DNA of 64,000 bases, taken from the NCBI GenBank assembly GCA_045120955.1, contig JBGVFH010000010.1:17927-81926 (forward strand), written 5' to 3'. This document shows positions 42,954 to 52,634 of the stretch, in pieces; within the stretch, counting starts at the first letter, position 1, and each line of letters starts with the position of its first letter. A program made the translations under genes and the position numbers. The notes below the pieces were generated by a model. The model saw only the letters and a list, made by a program, of their open reading frames with translations. It had not been told where the DNA came from and ran no database searches. This DNA is from JAZMZS01 sp045120955. Its GTDB lineage: Bacteria; Bacillota; Clostridia; Oscillospirales; CAG-272.

Positions 42954-44258
42954 TTATTCAAGGAAGCCCTTGTAATGACGCATGGTCATCTGAGCCTCGA
43001 TCTCTCGTGCTGTTTCAATAGCAACTCCGACAACGATGAGCAGTGATGAACCGCTGAACGCAATTCCTGCAAGAGCATTGCCGCTCAGCGCATTTACGAT
43101 AAGCGGTAGAACAGCTATGACACTAAGGAACATAGCGCCCATGAGAGTTACCTTAGAAAGCACCTTAGTGATGTACTCAGCAGTAGGTCTGCCGGGACGA
43201 ATTCCCGGAATAAAGCCACCGTTCTTCTGAAGGTTGTTTGATACTTCCTGAGGATTGAATGATATTGCAATATAGAAATATGAAAAGGCAATGATCAAAA
43301 CAAAGAAAAGTATGATATAAACAGGTGAGCTCGTTCCGAAAAGCTTAAACCAGAAGTTAGACTCGGACACACCGCAGAACTGCATAATGGTAATCGGCAG
43401 CGAGATAATCGACGAAGCGAAGATTATCGGCATAACGCCCGACATATTAAGCTTTATGGGAAGGTTGGAGCTCTGGCCGCCATACATTTTTCTGCCGACC
43501 ACGCGCTTTGCGTACTGAACAGGGAGTCTGCGCTCACTGTCAGTGATGAATACTACAAATACAACGATTGCGCATACCGCAGCGATCATTACGAGGGTAA
43601 GCACGCACCAGAGAATACCGATGTACTCTCCGTTCGCTATCTGACTGAAGTAGCTCGTGAAAGAGCTGATAAGACTTGATATAATAGCGGGACCTGCGGA
43701 AACGATATTTGCAAAGAGTATCATCGAGATACCGTTGCCTATGCCGTTTTCGTTGATCTTCTCGCCAAGCCACATGATTATGGATGCGCCGGCACAATAG
43801 CAAGCTATTATAACGACTGCACCGTACCATGTCTCACCGTCTGCGGTAAGGCACCGGTATGTGTTTCTCATGAGCATGTAGTAACCTACACTCGTGAGAA
43901 GAGCAAGTCCTACAGTTACGAAACGTGTAATTGTGTTGAGCTTCTTTTTGCCTTCCTCACCCTCTTTTGAAAGCTTTTCAAGAGCAGGGATAGCAACGCA
44001 GAGAAGCTGAATAACGATAGAAGCCGTGATGTAAGGTGATATAGACAAAGCAAACAAAGTCGCCTTTGAGAACGCATCTCCGGAGAGAATGTTCAGATAC
44101 TCAAAAATCGAGCCTTCGGGAAGGGATATGAGAGATGACTGAACAAACGGAACCGGAACGATAGCACCGAAACGGTAAATAAGAAGTATAATAAGTGTAT
44201 ATATAAGCTTCTTTCTTAGTTCGGGTATCTTGAAAGCATTTTTGATTGTCTGAAGCAT
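42954..44258 (-). CDS. secY: Preprotein translocase subunit SecY
   Basis: Channel of the Sec translocon. 434 residues from the start at 44258 (MLQTIKNAFKIPELRKK), which has GAGGTG upstream; about ten membrane segments and the conserved GGFIPGIRPGRPT loop. Located between rplO and adk as in other Firmicutes. Confidence 0.97.
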   Translation of the reverse strand: MLQTIKNAFKIPELRKKLIYTLIILLIYRFGAIVPVPFVQSSLISLPEGSIFEYLNILSGDAFSKATLFALSISPYITASIVIQLLCVAIPALEKLSKEGEEGKKKLNTITRFVTVGLALLTSVGYYMLMRNTYRCLTADGETWYGAVVIIACYCAGASIIMWLGEKINENGIGNGISMILFANIVSAGPAIISSLISSFTSYFSQIANGEYIGILWCVLTLVMIAAVCAIVVFVVFITDSERRLPVQYAKRVVGRKMYGGQSSNLPIKLNMSGVMPIIFASSIISLPITIMQFCGVSESNFWFKLFGTSSPVYIILFFVLIIAFSYFYIAISFNPQEVSNNLQKNGGFIPGIRPGRPTAEYITKVLSKVTLMGAMFLSVIAVLPLIVNALSGNALAGIAFSGSSLLIVVGVAIETAREIEAQMTMRHYKGFLE

Positions 44259-44259
44259 C

Positions 44260-44700
44260 TTATAACACCTCGGTCTTTCCACCTGCCGCTTCTATCTTTT
44301 CCTTGGCACTCGCTGAAAAGACTGTCGCTTTAACAGTTATTTTTTTAGAGAGCTCGCCGTTACCGAGTACCTTGAGTTTGTCGTAATTGTCTTTGACAAT
44401 TCCGCAACCCTTCAGTATGTCAAGATCAACAACCGCACCGTCTTCAAACTTATTAAGAGCTGCAAGATTGACTACACAGTATTCAACTGCAAATCTGTTC
44501 TTGAAACCTCTCTTAGGAAGTTTTCTGTAAAGCGGAATTTGACCGCCCTCAAATCCGGGTCTTACTCCGCCGCCTGAGCGAGCGTTCTGACCTTTATGGC
44601 CCTTTCCGGCTGTTTTTCCGTTTCCGGAACCGGGGCCTCTTCCCTTGCGCCAAGAGTCCTGTACGGAACCGGGCGCGGGTGAAAGTTCATGAAGTTTCAT
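44260..44700 (-). CDS. rplO: 50S ribosomal protein L15
   Basis: Large-subunit assembly protein. 146 residues from the ATG at 44700, which has GGAGG; starts MKLHELSPAPGS. The Gly/Arg/Lys-rich loop and KGHKGQNARSGGGVRPGFEGG are present. Confidence 0.97.
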   Translation of the reverse strand: MKLHELSPAPGSVQDSWRKGRGPGSGNGKTAGKGHKGQNARSGGGVRPGFEGGQIPLYRKLPKRGFKNRFAVEYCVVNLAALNKFEDGAVVDLDILKGCGIVKDNYDKLKVLGNGELSKKITVKATVFSASAKEKIEAAGGKTEVL

Positions 44701-44729
44701 TGGGTAATCCTCCTTCATCCAAATTCCGA

Positions 44730-44906
44730 TTAAACGGTCTCAACCTTAACAAGGTGAGAAATTACTTTTACCTTACCGTCGAGTACTTTGCCTTCCTCGT
44801 GTACTATGCTGTCACCGATCTTTTTAAGGCCGAGAGAAGCAGCAGTAGCCTTCTGATTGGGCTTTGCAGCAATAAGGCTCTTTACAAGTGTTACCTTCTT
44901 TGACAT
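44730..44906 (-). CDS. rpmD: 50S ribosomal protein L30
   Basis: 58 residues (MSKKVTLVKSLIAAKPNQKA...), below the size usually listed automatically. It has the L30 core with LGLKKIGDSIVHE and ends VKVETV. Located between rpsE and rplO in the expected position. Confidence 0.95.
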   Translation of the reverse strand: MSKKVTLVKSLIAAKPNQKATAASLGLKKIGDSIVHEEGKVLDGKVKVISHLVKVETV

Positions 44907-44920
44907 TTCACTTATCCTCC

Positions 44921-45424
44921 TTAACCCTTCATCTGCTCAACAGAGATTCCGCGTGCAGCAGCAACCTCTTCAGCAGTTCTGAGTTCTGAAAGAGCAGCAA
45001 ATGCAGCCTTAACAACATTTGTGGGGTTGTTGGAACGAAGGCACTTTGCTCTTATATTTGTGATTCCTGCAAGTTCAAGTACAGGACGAACTGAGCCGCC
45101 TGCGATGATACCTGTACCGGGAGCGGCAGGCTTGAGAAGAACCTTACCTGCACCGTACTCGCAGAGAATTTCGTGGGGAATAGTAGAACCGCTGAGAGAA
45201 ACCTCAATCATGTTCTTCTTTGCATCTTCGATGCCCTTGCGTATAGCATCCGGAACCTCGGCTGCTTTACCAAGACCGTAACCTACATGTCCGTTTCTGT
45301 CACCAACTACCATAAGAGCTGTAAATCTTGCGATACGACCGCCCTTTACGGTTTTGGAAACACGGTTGAGTGTGACAAGCTTTTCTTCAAGTTCAAGCGT
45401 TGCCGGATCAAATTTCTTTGCCAT
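44921..45424 (-). CDS. rpsE: 30S ribosomal protein S5
   Basis: Decoding-fidelity protein, 167 residues with the S5 double-stranded RNA-binding region (KTVKGGRIARFTALMVVGD) and GIIAGGSVRPVLELAGI. Confidence 0.98.
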   Translation of the reverse strand: MAKKFDPATLELEEKLVTLNRVSKTVKGGRIARFTALMVVGDRNGHVGYGLGKAAEVPDAIRKGIEDAKKNMIEVSLSGSTIPHEILCEYGAGKVLLKPAAPGTGIIAGGSVRPVLELAGITNIRAKCLRSNNPTNVVKAAFAALSELRTAEEVAAARGISVEQMKG

Positions 45425-45479
45425 GTTACTAACTCCTTTTTAATGTTTCAGTTTAAGAAACAGTGTACAAACCGGAAGC

Positions 45480-45839
45480 TTAGAACTTCAGGCCGCCCTC
45501 GCGGGCTCCGTCAGCAAGTTCCGATACACGTCCGTGATAGAGGTAACCGCCACGGTCAAATACAACCGTGTCAATTCCCTTTTCGAGAGCTCTTGCAGCG
45601 AGGATCTTGCCGATCTCTCTTGCTGCTGCCTTGTTTCCGCCGTTGCCCTCGAAGCTTGCTTCGAGAGTGGTTGCGCTTACAAGTGTTACGCCTTTAACAT
45701 CGTCAATGATCTGAGCGGAAATATTAGCGTTTGAACGATATACTGCAAGACGAGGTCTCTGTGCCGTTCCTGATATATTTGCTCTGACTCTCTTATGTCT
45801 TTTAAGACGCTGCTTGTTGCTATCAATTCTTGATACCAT
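45480..45839 (-). CDS. rplR: 50S ribosomal protein L18
   Basis: 5S rRNA-binding protein, 119 residues starting MVSRIDSNKQRLKRHKRVR and ending GLKF, with FDRGGYLYHGRV. Confidence 0.98.
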   Translation of the reverse strand: MVSRIDSNKQRLKRHKRVRANISGTAQRPRLAVYRSNANISAQIIDDVKGVTLVSATTLEASFEGNGGNKAAAREIGKILAARALEKGIDTVVFDRGGYLYHGRVSELADGAREGGLKF

Positions 45840-45857
45840 TCGAGTCCACTCCTTTCA

Positions 45858-46397
45858 TTATTTACCGGCTTTTCCGGCTTTGCGGCGAATATGCTCATTA
45901 GAGTACTTGATACCCTTGCCGAGGTACGGCTCAGGCGGTCTCTTTTCTCTGATAACAGCTGCTATCTGACCTACTGCCTGCTTGTCAGCACCCTTAACGA
46001 TAATGGTGTTGGAATCCGGAACCTCAAATGTAATTCCTTCGGGAGCAGCGATAACAACGGGATGAGAATATCCAAGTGCAAGATTGAGATTCTGACCTGC
46101 TTTTTCAGCTCTGTAACCAACACCGTTGATCTCGAGCTTCTTTGAAAAGCCTTCGTTTACGCCGTTTACCATGTTGGCAACGAGCGCACGGGTAAGACCG
46201 TGAAGCGCCTTTGTTTCCTTATCCTCGTTTGCACGGGTAAGAACTATTTCGCTTCCTTCAATCTTAATAGTGATGAGTGTGCTGAACTTCTGAGTAAGCT
46301 CACCGAGCTTGCCCTTTACTGTAACCACATTGTTATCTGCAACCGTAACATTTACACCTGCGGGGATAACAACAGGCATTCTTCCTATTCTTGACAT
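45858..46397 (-). CDS. rplF: 50S ribosomal protein L6
   Basis: Large-subunit protein near the GTPase centre, 179 residues with two L6 domains and the C-terminal RPPEPYLGKGIKY signature. Confidence 0.98.
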   Translation of the reverse strand: MSRIGRMPVVIPAGVNVTVADNNVVTVKGKLGELTQKFSTLITIKIEGSEIVLTRANEDKETKALHGLTRALVANMVNGVNEGFSKKLEINGVGYRAEKAGQNLNLALGYSHPVVIAAPEGITFEVPDSNTIIVKGADKQAVGQIAAVIREKRPPEPYLGKGIKYSNEHIRRKAGKAGK

Positions 46398-46418
46398 TAT
46401 TCTTCTCCTCCTCTGTAA

Positions 46419-46817
46419 TTACCAGACAAAGGCGAGAACTTCGCCGCCGACATTAGCCTTGCGAGCTTCTTTGTCGGTCATTATGCCTTTTGATGTGGAT
46501 ACGATTGCTATGCCGAGACCGTTCATGACCTTGGGCATATCCTCGCAGTTTGAATAGATACGAAGACCGGGCTTTGATACTCTGCGCAGACCCTTGATGA
46601 CCTTCTGCTTACCCTGCATATACTTGAGAGTAACTCTGATCACACCCTGCTTGCCGTCTTCGATAACATCGTAAGACTTGATGTAGCCCTCGTCGAGAAG
46701 GATCTTGGCGATAGCCTTCTTCATGTTAGATGCGGGAATATCAACAGTTTCGTGCTTTGCATCGTTTGCATTTCTGATTCTGGTGAGCATATCCGCAATT
46801 ACGTCTGAAATTTGCAT
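46419..46817 (-). CDS. rpsH: 30S ribosomal protein S8
   Basis: 16S rRNA-binding protein, 132 residues, with IADMLTRIRNANDAKHETVDIP and GIAIVSTSKGIMTDKEAR. A 107-bp gap to rpsN contains a small GC-rich stem that might be a regulatory site, not verified. Confidence 0.98.
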   Translation of the reverse strand: MQISDVIADMLTRIRNANDAKHETVDIPASNMKKAIAKILLDEGYIKSYDVIEDGKQGVIRVTLKYMQGKQKVIKGLRRVSKPGLRIYSNCEDMPKVMNGLGIAIVSTSKGIMTDKEARKANVGGEVLAFVW

Positions 46818-46924
46818 TTTATTTTCCTCCTGTATGCAAGTTAAAATTTGTCTTGCTGCCCTCTTGGGGCGGCAAATCGGCGGTTAAAGCTTTTTGCTTT
46901 CCTTCCGATAAGTTGGGGAATAAT

Positions 46925-47110
46925 TTACCAGCTTGCCTTCTTTACTCCGGGGATCTCGCCCTTGTATGCGAGCTCACGGAAGCAGATACGGCAGATGCCG
47001 TATTTACGAAGATAAGCATGAGGACGGCCGCAGATCTTGCAACGGTTGTATTCTCTTGTAGAATACTTCTGTGTTCTCTGCTGCTTTAAAATCATGGATT
47101 TCTTTGCCAT
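46925..47110 (-). CDS. rpsN: 30S ribosomal protein S14, zinc type
   Basis: 61-residue zinc form with CKIC and CRIC cysteine pairs (around residues 24-27 and 40-43). Confidence 0.97.
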   Translation of the reverse strand: MAKKSMILKQQRTQKYSTREYNRCKICGRPHAYLRKYGICRICFRELAYKGEIPGVKKASW

Positions 47111-47124
47111 TTTGTGCTCCTCCC

Positions 47125-47664
47125 TTATTTCGCGAACGGAGCGCCCATAAGTGCGAGCAGCTCACGTGCTTCTTCATCAGTCTGTGCCGTAGTAACGAAT
47201 GCGATATCCATACCACGGATCTTGTCGACCTTGTCATACTCGATCTCGGGGAAAAGGAGCTGCTCCTTGAGTCCGAGAGAGTAGTTTCCGCGTCCGTCGA
47301 ATGCGTTGGGGTTGATCCCCTTGAAGTCACGGACTCTGGGAAGTGCAATGTTGAAGAGTCTGTCAAGGAACTCATACATTCTCTCGCCGCGGAGTGTTAC
47401 CTTTACGCCGAGCTTCATTCCTTCACGGATCTTAAAGTTTGCGACTGCTTTCTTAGCAACGGTCGGAATCGGCTTCTGACCGGTGATAAGAGCGATCTCG
47501 CTCATTACGTTGTCGATGACCTTGGAGTTATCCTTTGCATCACCGCATCCAACGTTGATTACGATTTTGTCAAGCTTCGGTATCTGCATTACGCTCTTGT
47601 AGTTGAACTTTTTCATAAGAGCCGGTGCAACTTCCTTGACATATATATCCTTATATCTTGCCAT
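47125..47664 (-). CDS. rplE: 50S ribosomal protein L5
   Basis: 5S rRNA-binding protein, 179 residues, with VINVGCGDAKDNSKVID and RVRDFKGINPNAFDGRGNY. Confidence 0.98.
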   Translation of the reverse strand: MARYKDIYVKEVAPALMKKFNYKSVMQIPKLDKIVINVGCGDAKDNSKVIDNVMSEIALITGQKPIPTVAKKAVANFKIREGMKLGVKVTLRGERMYEFLDRLFNIALPRVRDFKGINPNAFDGRGNYSLGLKEQLLFPEIEYDKVDKIRGMDIAFVTTAQTDEEARELLALMGAPFAK

Positions 47665-47688
47665 TTTCGTTTAACCTCCTGCTCAAAA

Positions 47689-48003
47689 TTAAAGTTCTTT
47701 TCCGCACTTAGCGCAAACCTTGACCTTTTTACCGTCAACGTCCTTTGCCTTTGCTCTGACTGCCTTGTCGCAGCTTGAGCAGTAGTGCTGTACCTTGGAT
47801 GCATATATAGCACCCTCTACCTTTGTGATACCGCCGGCTTCACCCTGTCTACGGGGCTTAACGTGCTTTGAAACAATGTTTACGCCCTCAACAATGACCT
47901 TGTCTTCCTTGGGAGATACGGCTATAACCTTTCCCTTTTTGCCCTTGTCATCGCCGGAGATAACAACAACGGTATCGTCTTTCTTAACGTGTACTTTATT
48001 CAT
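47689..48003 (-). CDS. rplX: 50S ribosomal protein L24
   Basis: Assembly initiator of the large subunit, 104 residues with the KOW region (VHVKKDDTVVVISGDDKGKKG) and a C-terminal zinc-like CSSC...CAKC. Confidence 0.97.
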   Translation of the reverse strand: MNKVHVKKDDTVVVISGDDKGKKGKVIAVSPKEDKVIVEGVNIVSKHVKPRRQGEAGGITKVEGAIYASKVQHYCSSCDKAVRAKAKDVDGKKVKVCAKCGKEL

Positions 48004-48019
48004 TATACCTTACCTCCGA

Positions 48020-48388
48020 TCAAAGTACTTCGGGAGCGAGTGACAGGATCTTCAAGAAGTCCTTGTCGCGAAGCTCTCTTGCAACGGGTCCAAAAATACG
48101 GGTTCCCTTAGGTGTGTTGTCTTCTCTGATGATTACTGCGGCGTTTTCGTCAAACTTGATGTAGCTTCCGTCTGCACGGCGAAGTCCCTTAACACTTCTA
48201 ACCACTACAGCCTTAACTACGTCACCCTTTTTAACTACTCCACCGGGCGCAGCTTTCTTTACAGCACAAACAACAACATCACCGATATTAGCATAACGTC
48301 TGCCCGAACCGCCGAGCACACGGATGCACATCAACTCTTTGGCGCCGGTATTGTCGGCAACCTTCATTAAAGTTTGCTGTTGAATCAC
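48020..48388 (-). CDS. rplN: 50S ribosomal protein L14, GTG start
   Basis: 122 residues from the GTG at 48388 (reads IQQQTLMKVADNTGA), the normal L14 length. GGAGG lies upstream. The open frame continues another 32 codons upstream through unlikely sequence, so the GTG is preferred. Confidence 0.96.
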   Translation of the reverse strand: MIQQQTLMKVADNTGAKELMCIRVLGGSGRRYANIGDVVVCAVKKAAPGGVVKKGDVVKAVVVRSVKGLRRADGSYIKFDENAAVIIREDNTPKGTRIFGPVARELRDKDFLKILSLAPEVL

Positions 48389-48447
48389 TTGTGTGTTCCT
48401 CCTTAATTCGGCAAGCTCCTCTCGAGTTTGCCCTTGTGTTGTTTGTC

Positions 48448-48714
48448 TTACTTCGCCTTTTCGATTATATTGACCAGACGCCATCTCTTAGTAGCAGAAA
48501 GGGGTCTTGTCTCCATCACCAGCACCTTATCACCTACGCCGCACTCGTTTTTCTCGTCGTGAACGTGGATCTTGGTAGTACGCTTGATGATCTTGCCGTA
48601 CTTAGGATGCTTGATGTTATCCTCGATAGCGACCACGATTGTTTTGTCCATTTTATCGCTTACAACCTTACCCGTTCTGGTTTTGCGAAGGTTGCGCTCT
48701 GTATTTTCGGTCAT
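48448..48714 (-). CDS. rpsQ: 30S ribosomal protein S17
   Basis: 88 residues from 48714 (MTENTERNLRK), which has GAGAGGTG upstream. Core RTGKVVSDKMDKTIVV is present. Confidence 0.96.
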   Translation of the reverse strand: MTENTERNLRKTRTGKVVSDKMDKTIVVAIEDNIKHPKYGKIIKRTTKIHVHDEKNECGVGDKVLVMETRPLSATKRWRLVNIIEKAK

Positions 48715-48728
48715 ACTATCACCTCTCA

Positions 48729-48914
48729 TTAGTTCTTCTCATTGAGAACAGTCATAACGCGTGCGATATCACGCTTTACAGCTGTTATTCTGTGCGGATT
48801 TTCGAGTTGGTTTATAGCGAGCTGAAAACGAAGATTGAAAAGTTCCTCTTTGAGTTCCTTGAGTTTTGCCTCAAGCTGCTCTGCGCTGAGCTCTCTTATT
48901 TCTGTTGCTTTCAT
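48729..48914 (-). CDS. rpmC: 50S ribosomal protein L29
   Basis: 61-residue helical protein near the peptide exit (MKATEIRELSAEQLEAKLKE...), beside rplP and rpsQ. Confidence 0.97.
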   Translation of the reverse strand: MKATEIRELSAEQLEAKLKELKEELFNLRFQLAINQLENPHRITAVKRDIARVMTVLNEKN

Positions 48915-48918
48915 CGGC

Positions 48919-49353
48919 TTATACCTCCTCAGTAGAGTCGGCCAGATCCTTCTTTGTCACAAACTTGCACTTGATAGGAAGTTTGTGAGAAGCAAGACGC
49001 ATAGCCTCTCTTGCTATTTCCTCGGATACACCGTTCATCTCGAACATTACTCTGCCCGGCTTTACAACGGCTACCCAATACTCAGGCGAACCTTTACCTG
49101 AACCCATTCGGGTCTCAGCAGGCTTCTCTGTAATAGGCTTGTCAGGGAATATCTTTATCCAAACCTGACCGCCACGGCGGATATATCTTGTCATCGCAAT
49201 ACGCGCTGCCTCGATCTGATTGCTTGTTATCCAAGCAGGCTCGAGTGCAACCAAACCGTACTCACCGTTTGATATCGTATTGCCTCTTGTTGCTTTTCCT
49301 TTAAGTCTTCCGCGCTGAACACGACGGTACTTAACTCTCTTAGGCATTAACAT
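48919..49353 (-). CDS. rplP: 50S ribosomal protein L16
   Basis: 144 residues, MLMPKRVKYRRVQRG start, with the P-site loop RMGSGKGSPEYWVAVVKPG. Confidence 0.98.
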   Translation of the reverse strand: MLMPKRVKYRRVQRGRLKGKATRGNTISNGEYGLVALEPAWITSNQIEAARIAMTRYIRRGGQVWIKIFPDKPITEKPAETRMGSGKGSPEYWVAVVKPGRVMFEMNGVSEEIAREAMRLASHKLPIKCKFVTKKDLADSTEEV

Positions 49354-50111
49354 CAGCGGTTGCCTCCTTCCGGTCTGTTTGTTCTTTCACGGCGAGGAGC
49401 ACGGTTGTCGCGTGCACCGTCATTGCGGCGGCGGGGTCTTTCACGACGGTCGTCTCTGCGCTGGCCGTTGGGTCTGTTTACTTCGTTGAGAACCTCACCC
49501 TTGTAGATCCAAACCTTGATGCCGAGCTTGCCGTAAGTGGTGTTTGCCTCCCAGAAGCCGTAGTCAATATCAGCTCTGAGAGTCTGAAGCGGGATAGTTC
49601 CCTCATGATAGTGCTCAGTTCTTGCAATCTCAGCTCCACCGAGGCGTCCGCCGACGCTGACCTTGATACCTCTTGCACCAAGTCTCATTGTTCTGCCGAT
49701 TGCCTGCTTCATAGCACGGCGGAAGCTTGTTCTCTTTTCAAGCTGTGCCGCAATGCTCTCTGCAACGAGCTGTGCGTCGAGATCGGGAGATTTGACCTCA
49801 ACAACATCAACATTTACTGCTGTACCTGTCATCTTCGAAAGTTCTGCCTTGAGAACTTCGATCTCTGCGCCGCCGCGGCCAATTACTACGCCGGGCTTCG
49901 CACAGTGAATAATAACGCGTACGCTCTGGCTGTTACGCTCTATTTCAATCTTGGGTACTCCTGCACCCTGAAGCTTCTTTTTAAGAAACTTTCTGAGATT
50001 GTAGTCGGATACGAGTGTGTCGCCGAACTCTTTGTCACCGACATACCATCTTGAATCCCAGTTTTTGATTACGCCAACACGTAATCCATGGGGATTTACC
50101 TTCTGTCCCAT
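49353..50111 (-). CDS. rpsC: 30S ribosomal protein S3
   Basis: 252 residues with the KH domain and GIKVSVGGRLGGAEIARTE. The C-terminus is a 40-residue Arg/Asn/Asp-rich tail longer than in many bacteria. Its stop overlaps the next gene. Confidence 0.97.
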   Translation of the reverse strand: MGQKVNPHGLRVGVIKNWDSRWYVGDKEFGDTLVSDYNLRKFLKKKLQGAGVPKIEIERNSQSVRVIIHCAKPGVVIGRGGAEIEVLKAELSKMTGTAVNVDVVEVKSPDLDAQLVAESIAAQLEKRTSFRRAMKQAIGRTMRLGARGIKVSVGGRLGGAEIARTEHYHEGTIPLQTLRADIDYGFWEANTTYGKLGIKVWIYKGEVLNEVNRPNGQRRDDRRERPRRRNDGARDNRAPRRERTNRPEGGNR

Positions 50112-50130
50112 CAGTCTTAACCTCCTTTTC

Positions 50131-50466
50131 TCAGTCTCTTTCTTTTACTGCGAGTGTTACATGGCTCGTTCTCTTGTTTATTCTGTAAGCTCTTCCCTGT
50201 GCTCTGGGCATTATTCTCTTGAGAATAGGTCCGGGGCATACGAAGCACTCAGAAACATAGAGTTTCGATGCATCCATGTTGAAATTGTGTTCTGCATTTG
50301 CTATCGCGCTGTTAAGCAGCTTGATAAGATATTCGGACGCGCTCTTAGGCGTGTTTTTCAGTATTGCCATTGCGGTTGCAGCATCCTTGCCTCTTATCAA
50401 ATCAAGAACTATCTTAACCTTGCGCGGAGAAATTCTAGCATATTTAAGATAAGCTTTTGCTTCCAT
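50131..50466 (-). CDS. rplV: 50S ribosomal protein L22
   Basis: Tunnel protein, 111 residues with ARISPRKVKIVLDLIRGK and KRTSHVTLAVKE. Confidence 0.97.
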   Translation of the reverse strand: MEAKAYLKYARISPRKVKIVLDLIRGKDAATAMAILKNTPKSASEYLIKLLNSAIANAEHNFNMDASKLYVSECFVCPGPILKRIMPRAQGRAYRINKRTSHVTLAVKERD

Positions 50467-50530
50467 TATTAGGCTTTCCTCCTTCGCTGTAAGCGATTAA
50501 GTTGTTGTTGAGGTTGTTGTTACAACCGAA

Positions 50531-50812
50531 TTATTTACCGTTGTTCGATGTCTTTGATCCTGCGTGACCCTTAAAGGTACGTGTGGGAGCAAATTCACCG
50601 AGCTTGTGACCGACCATGTCCTCTGTTACATATACCGGAATGTGTTTCTTTCCGTCATGAACCGCAATGGTATGACCTACGAAATCCGGATATATAGTAG
50701 ACGCACGCGACCAAGTTTTGAGAACTTTCTTCTCGCCTTTCTCGTTCATAGCAAGAACTCTGTTATAAAGCTTTGCTTCGACAAAAGGCGCCTTCTTTAA
50801 GCTTCTGCTCAT
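50531..50812 (-). CDS. rpsS: 30S ribosomal protein S19
   Basis: 93 residues, MSRSLKKAPFVEAKL and the C-terminal basic GEFAPTRTFKGHAG segment. Confidence 0.98.
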   Translation of the reverse strand: MSRSLKKAPFVEAKLYNRVLAMNEKGEKKVLKTWSRASTIYPDFVGHTIAVHDGKKHIPVYVTEDMVGHKLGEFAPTRTFKGHAGSKTSNNGK

Positions 50813-50843
50813 TTCTGTGCCTCCTAATTATTAATAACAGTTA

Positions 50844-51677
50844 TTATTTATCGTTTCTTCTCTTGACGATAAACTTGTTGGTTCTTGCCTTCTTGTTTCT
50901 CGTCTTATATCCGAGAGCCGGCTTACCCCAAGGTGTAACGGGAGAAGGACGACCGATAGGTGACTTACCTTCACCACCACCGTGCGGGTGATCGCAGGGG
51001 TTCATTACGGAACCGCGGACAGTAGGACGAATGCCCTTGTGGCGTGTCTTACCTGCTTTACCGAGCTTAACAGTTTCATGCTCAATGTTTCCTACCTGAC
51101 CGATAGTAGCCTTGCAGTCGAGACGGATAATTCTTACTTCGCCCGAAGGAAGTCTTACCTGAGCCTCGCCGTTTTCCTTAGCCATGAGCTGAGCTGCAAC
51201 ACCCGCAGAGCGAACAAGCTGTGCGCCATTTCCGGGATAAAGCTCAATGTTGTGAATGAAAGTACCAACCGGAATGTTAGCTATCGGAAGTGTATTTCCG
51301 GGCTTGATATCCGCATCGGGACTTGAGTAAACAACATCACCGTCGGTAAGGCCGACAGGAGCGATTACATACGACTTATCGCCGTTCTCGTACTGGAGAA
51401 GCGCGATGTAAGCGGTTCTGTTGGGGTCGTACTCGATACCGAGAACAGTAGCAGCACCTTCATTGGTGTTTCTCTTGAAGTCGATAATTCTGTACTTGAC
51501 CTTGTTTCCGCCGCCCTTGTGTCTTACGGTAATTCTACCGTAGCTGTTACGGCCGGAGTGCTTTTTCTTTATTTCTATAAGGCTCTTTTCAGGAGCAAAC
51601 TTTGTAACTTCCTCAAAAGACGGAGCCGTCATGTGTCTTCTCGACGGAGAAGTAGGCTTGTACTTGATTGTAGGCAT
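50844..51677 (-). CDS. rplB: 50S ribosomal protein L2
   Basis: Peptidyl transferase centre protein, 277 residues with TSPSRRHMTAPSFEE, the conserved HPHGGGEGKSP and the KGGGNKVKYRIIDFKR core. Confidence 0.98.
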   Translation of the reverse strand: MPTIKYKPTSPSRRHMTAPSFEEVTKFAPEKSLIEIKKKHSGRNSYGRITVRHKGGGNKVKYRIIDFKRNTNEGAATVLGIEYDPNRTAYIALLQYENGDKSYVIAPVGLTDGDVVYSSPDADIKPGNTLPIANIPVGTFIHNIELYPGNGAQLVRSAGVAAQLMAKENGEAQVRLPSGEVRIIRLDCKATIGQVGNIEHETVKLGKAGKTRHKGIRPTVRGSVMNPCDHPHGGGEGKSPIGRPSPVTPWGKPALGYKTRNKKARTNKFIVKRRNDK

Positions 51678-51696
51678 TAGTCAGTTCCTCCTTTCA

Positions 51697-51993
51697 TTAG
51701 TTCAAGCTGTCAAAGAACGCAATGCTCTTTGAATCTGCTTTGAGTGTAACAATAGCCTTTTTCCACTCAGATGTGTAACCTGCGTGAACGCCGAGTCTCT
51801 TCGGCTTTTTCTTCATGCTGATGGTGTTTACGGACTCAACCTTAACACCGTCAAACATTGCCTCAACTGCTGCTGCAATCTCGGGCTTTGTAGCGTTCTT
51901 CATTACCTTGAAAACATAACGCTTGTCAGCGAGCATGTCCATGCTTTTCTCGGTGATGATCGGCTTGATGATTATATCCTGTGTAGCCTTCAT
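51697..51993 (-). CDS. rplW: 50S ribosomal protein L23
   Basis: 98 residues near the tunnel exit, with IIKPIITEKSMDML and YVFKVMKNATKPEI. Confidence 0.97.
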   Translation of the reverse strand: MKATQDIIIKPIITEKSMDMLADKRYVFKVMKNATKPEIAAAVEAMFDGVKVESVNTISMKKKPKRLGVHAGYTSEWKKAIVTLKADSKSIAFFDSLN

Positions 51994-52616
51994 TACGCAT
52001 AAACCTCCTCGATCTTCTTTACGGCAGCTTCCGCAATAACAACCTTGTCGGCATTAAGAATGTCGTAGGTGTTGATTTCGTTGTACTGAACCGTCTTTAC
52101 GCCGGGGATGTTGGCACAGCTCTTAATTACTGCGCTGTCAACCTCGGGAAGAACAACAAGCGACTTGCAGTCAGCTCCAATCGCTTTGAGCATAGCCGTC
52201 ATGTTCTTGGTCTTGTATTCAGCGGTCTTGATCTCGTTTACTACTATCATGTCAGAGCCCGCAACCTTTGCGCTGAGAGCACCGAACATAGCTGCGTTTC
52301 TTACCTTCTTGTTAAGTGTCATGCGGTAAGAACGGGGCTTCGGTCCGAGAGCGATACCGCCATGTGTCCACTGAGGAGAACGAGTTGAACCCTGACGAGC
52401 TCTACCTGTACCCTTCTGCTTCCACGGCTTCTTTCCGCCGCCGGATACCTCTGAACGTGTCAGAGTGGACTGTGTACCCTGTCTCTGGTTTGCAAGATAT
52501 ACTTTAACTGCTGAGTGGAGGACGGAAGGGTCTACCTGTGCGGCAAAAACCTTTTCGGAAAGCTCCATGCTTCCTACTTCCTTACCCGCCATATCTACAA
52601 CTTTTATGCTTGGCAT
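51993..52616 (-). CDS. rplD: 50S ribosomal protein L4
   Basis: 207 residues with the extended loop TLTRSEVSGGGKKPWKQKGT. The gene overlaps rplW by one base. Confidence 0.98.
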   Translation of the reverse strand: MPSIKVVDMAGKEVGSMELSEKVFAAQVDPSVLHSAVKVYLANQRQGTQSTLTRSEVSGGGKKPWKQKGTGRARQGSTRSPQWTHGGIALGPKPRSYRMTLNKKVRNAAMFGALSAKVAGSDMIVVNEIKTAEYKTKNMTAMLKAIGADCKSLVVLPEVDSAVIKSCANIPGVKTVQYNEINTYDILNADKVVIAEAAVKKIEEVYA

Positions 52617-52634
52617 CGTTATTTCCTCCTTCCG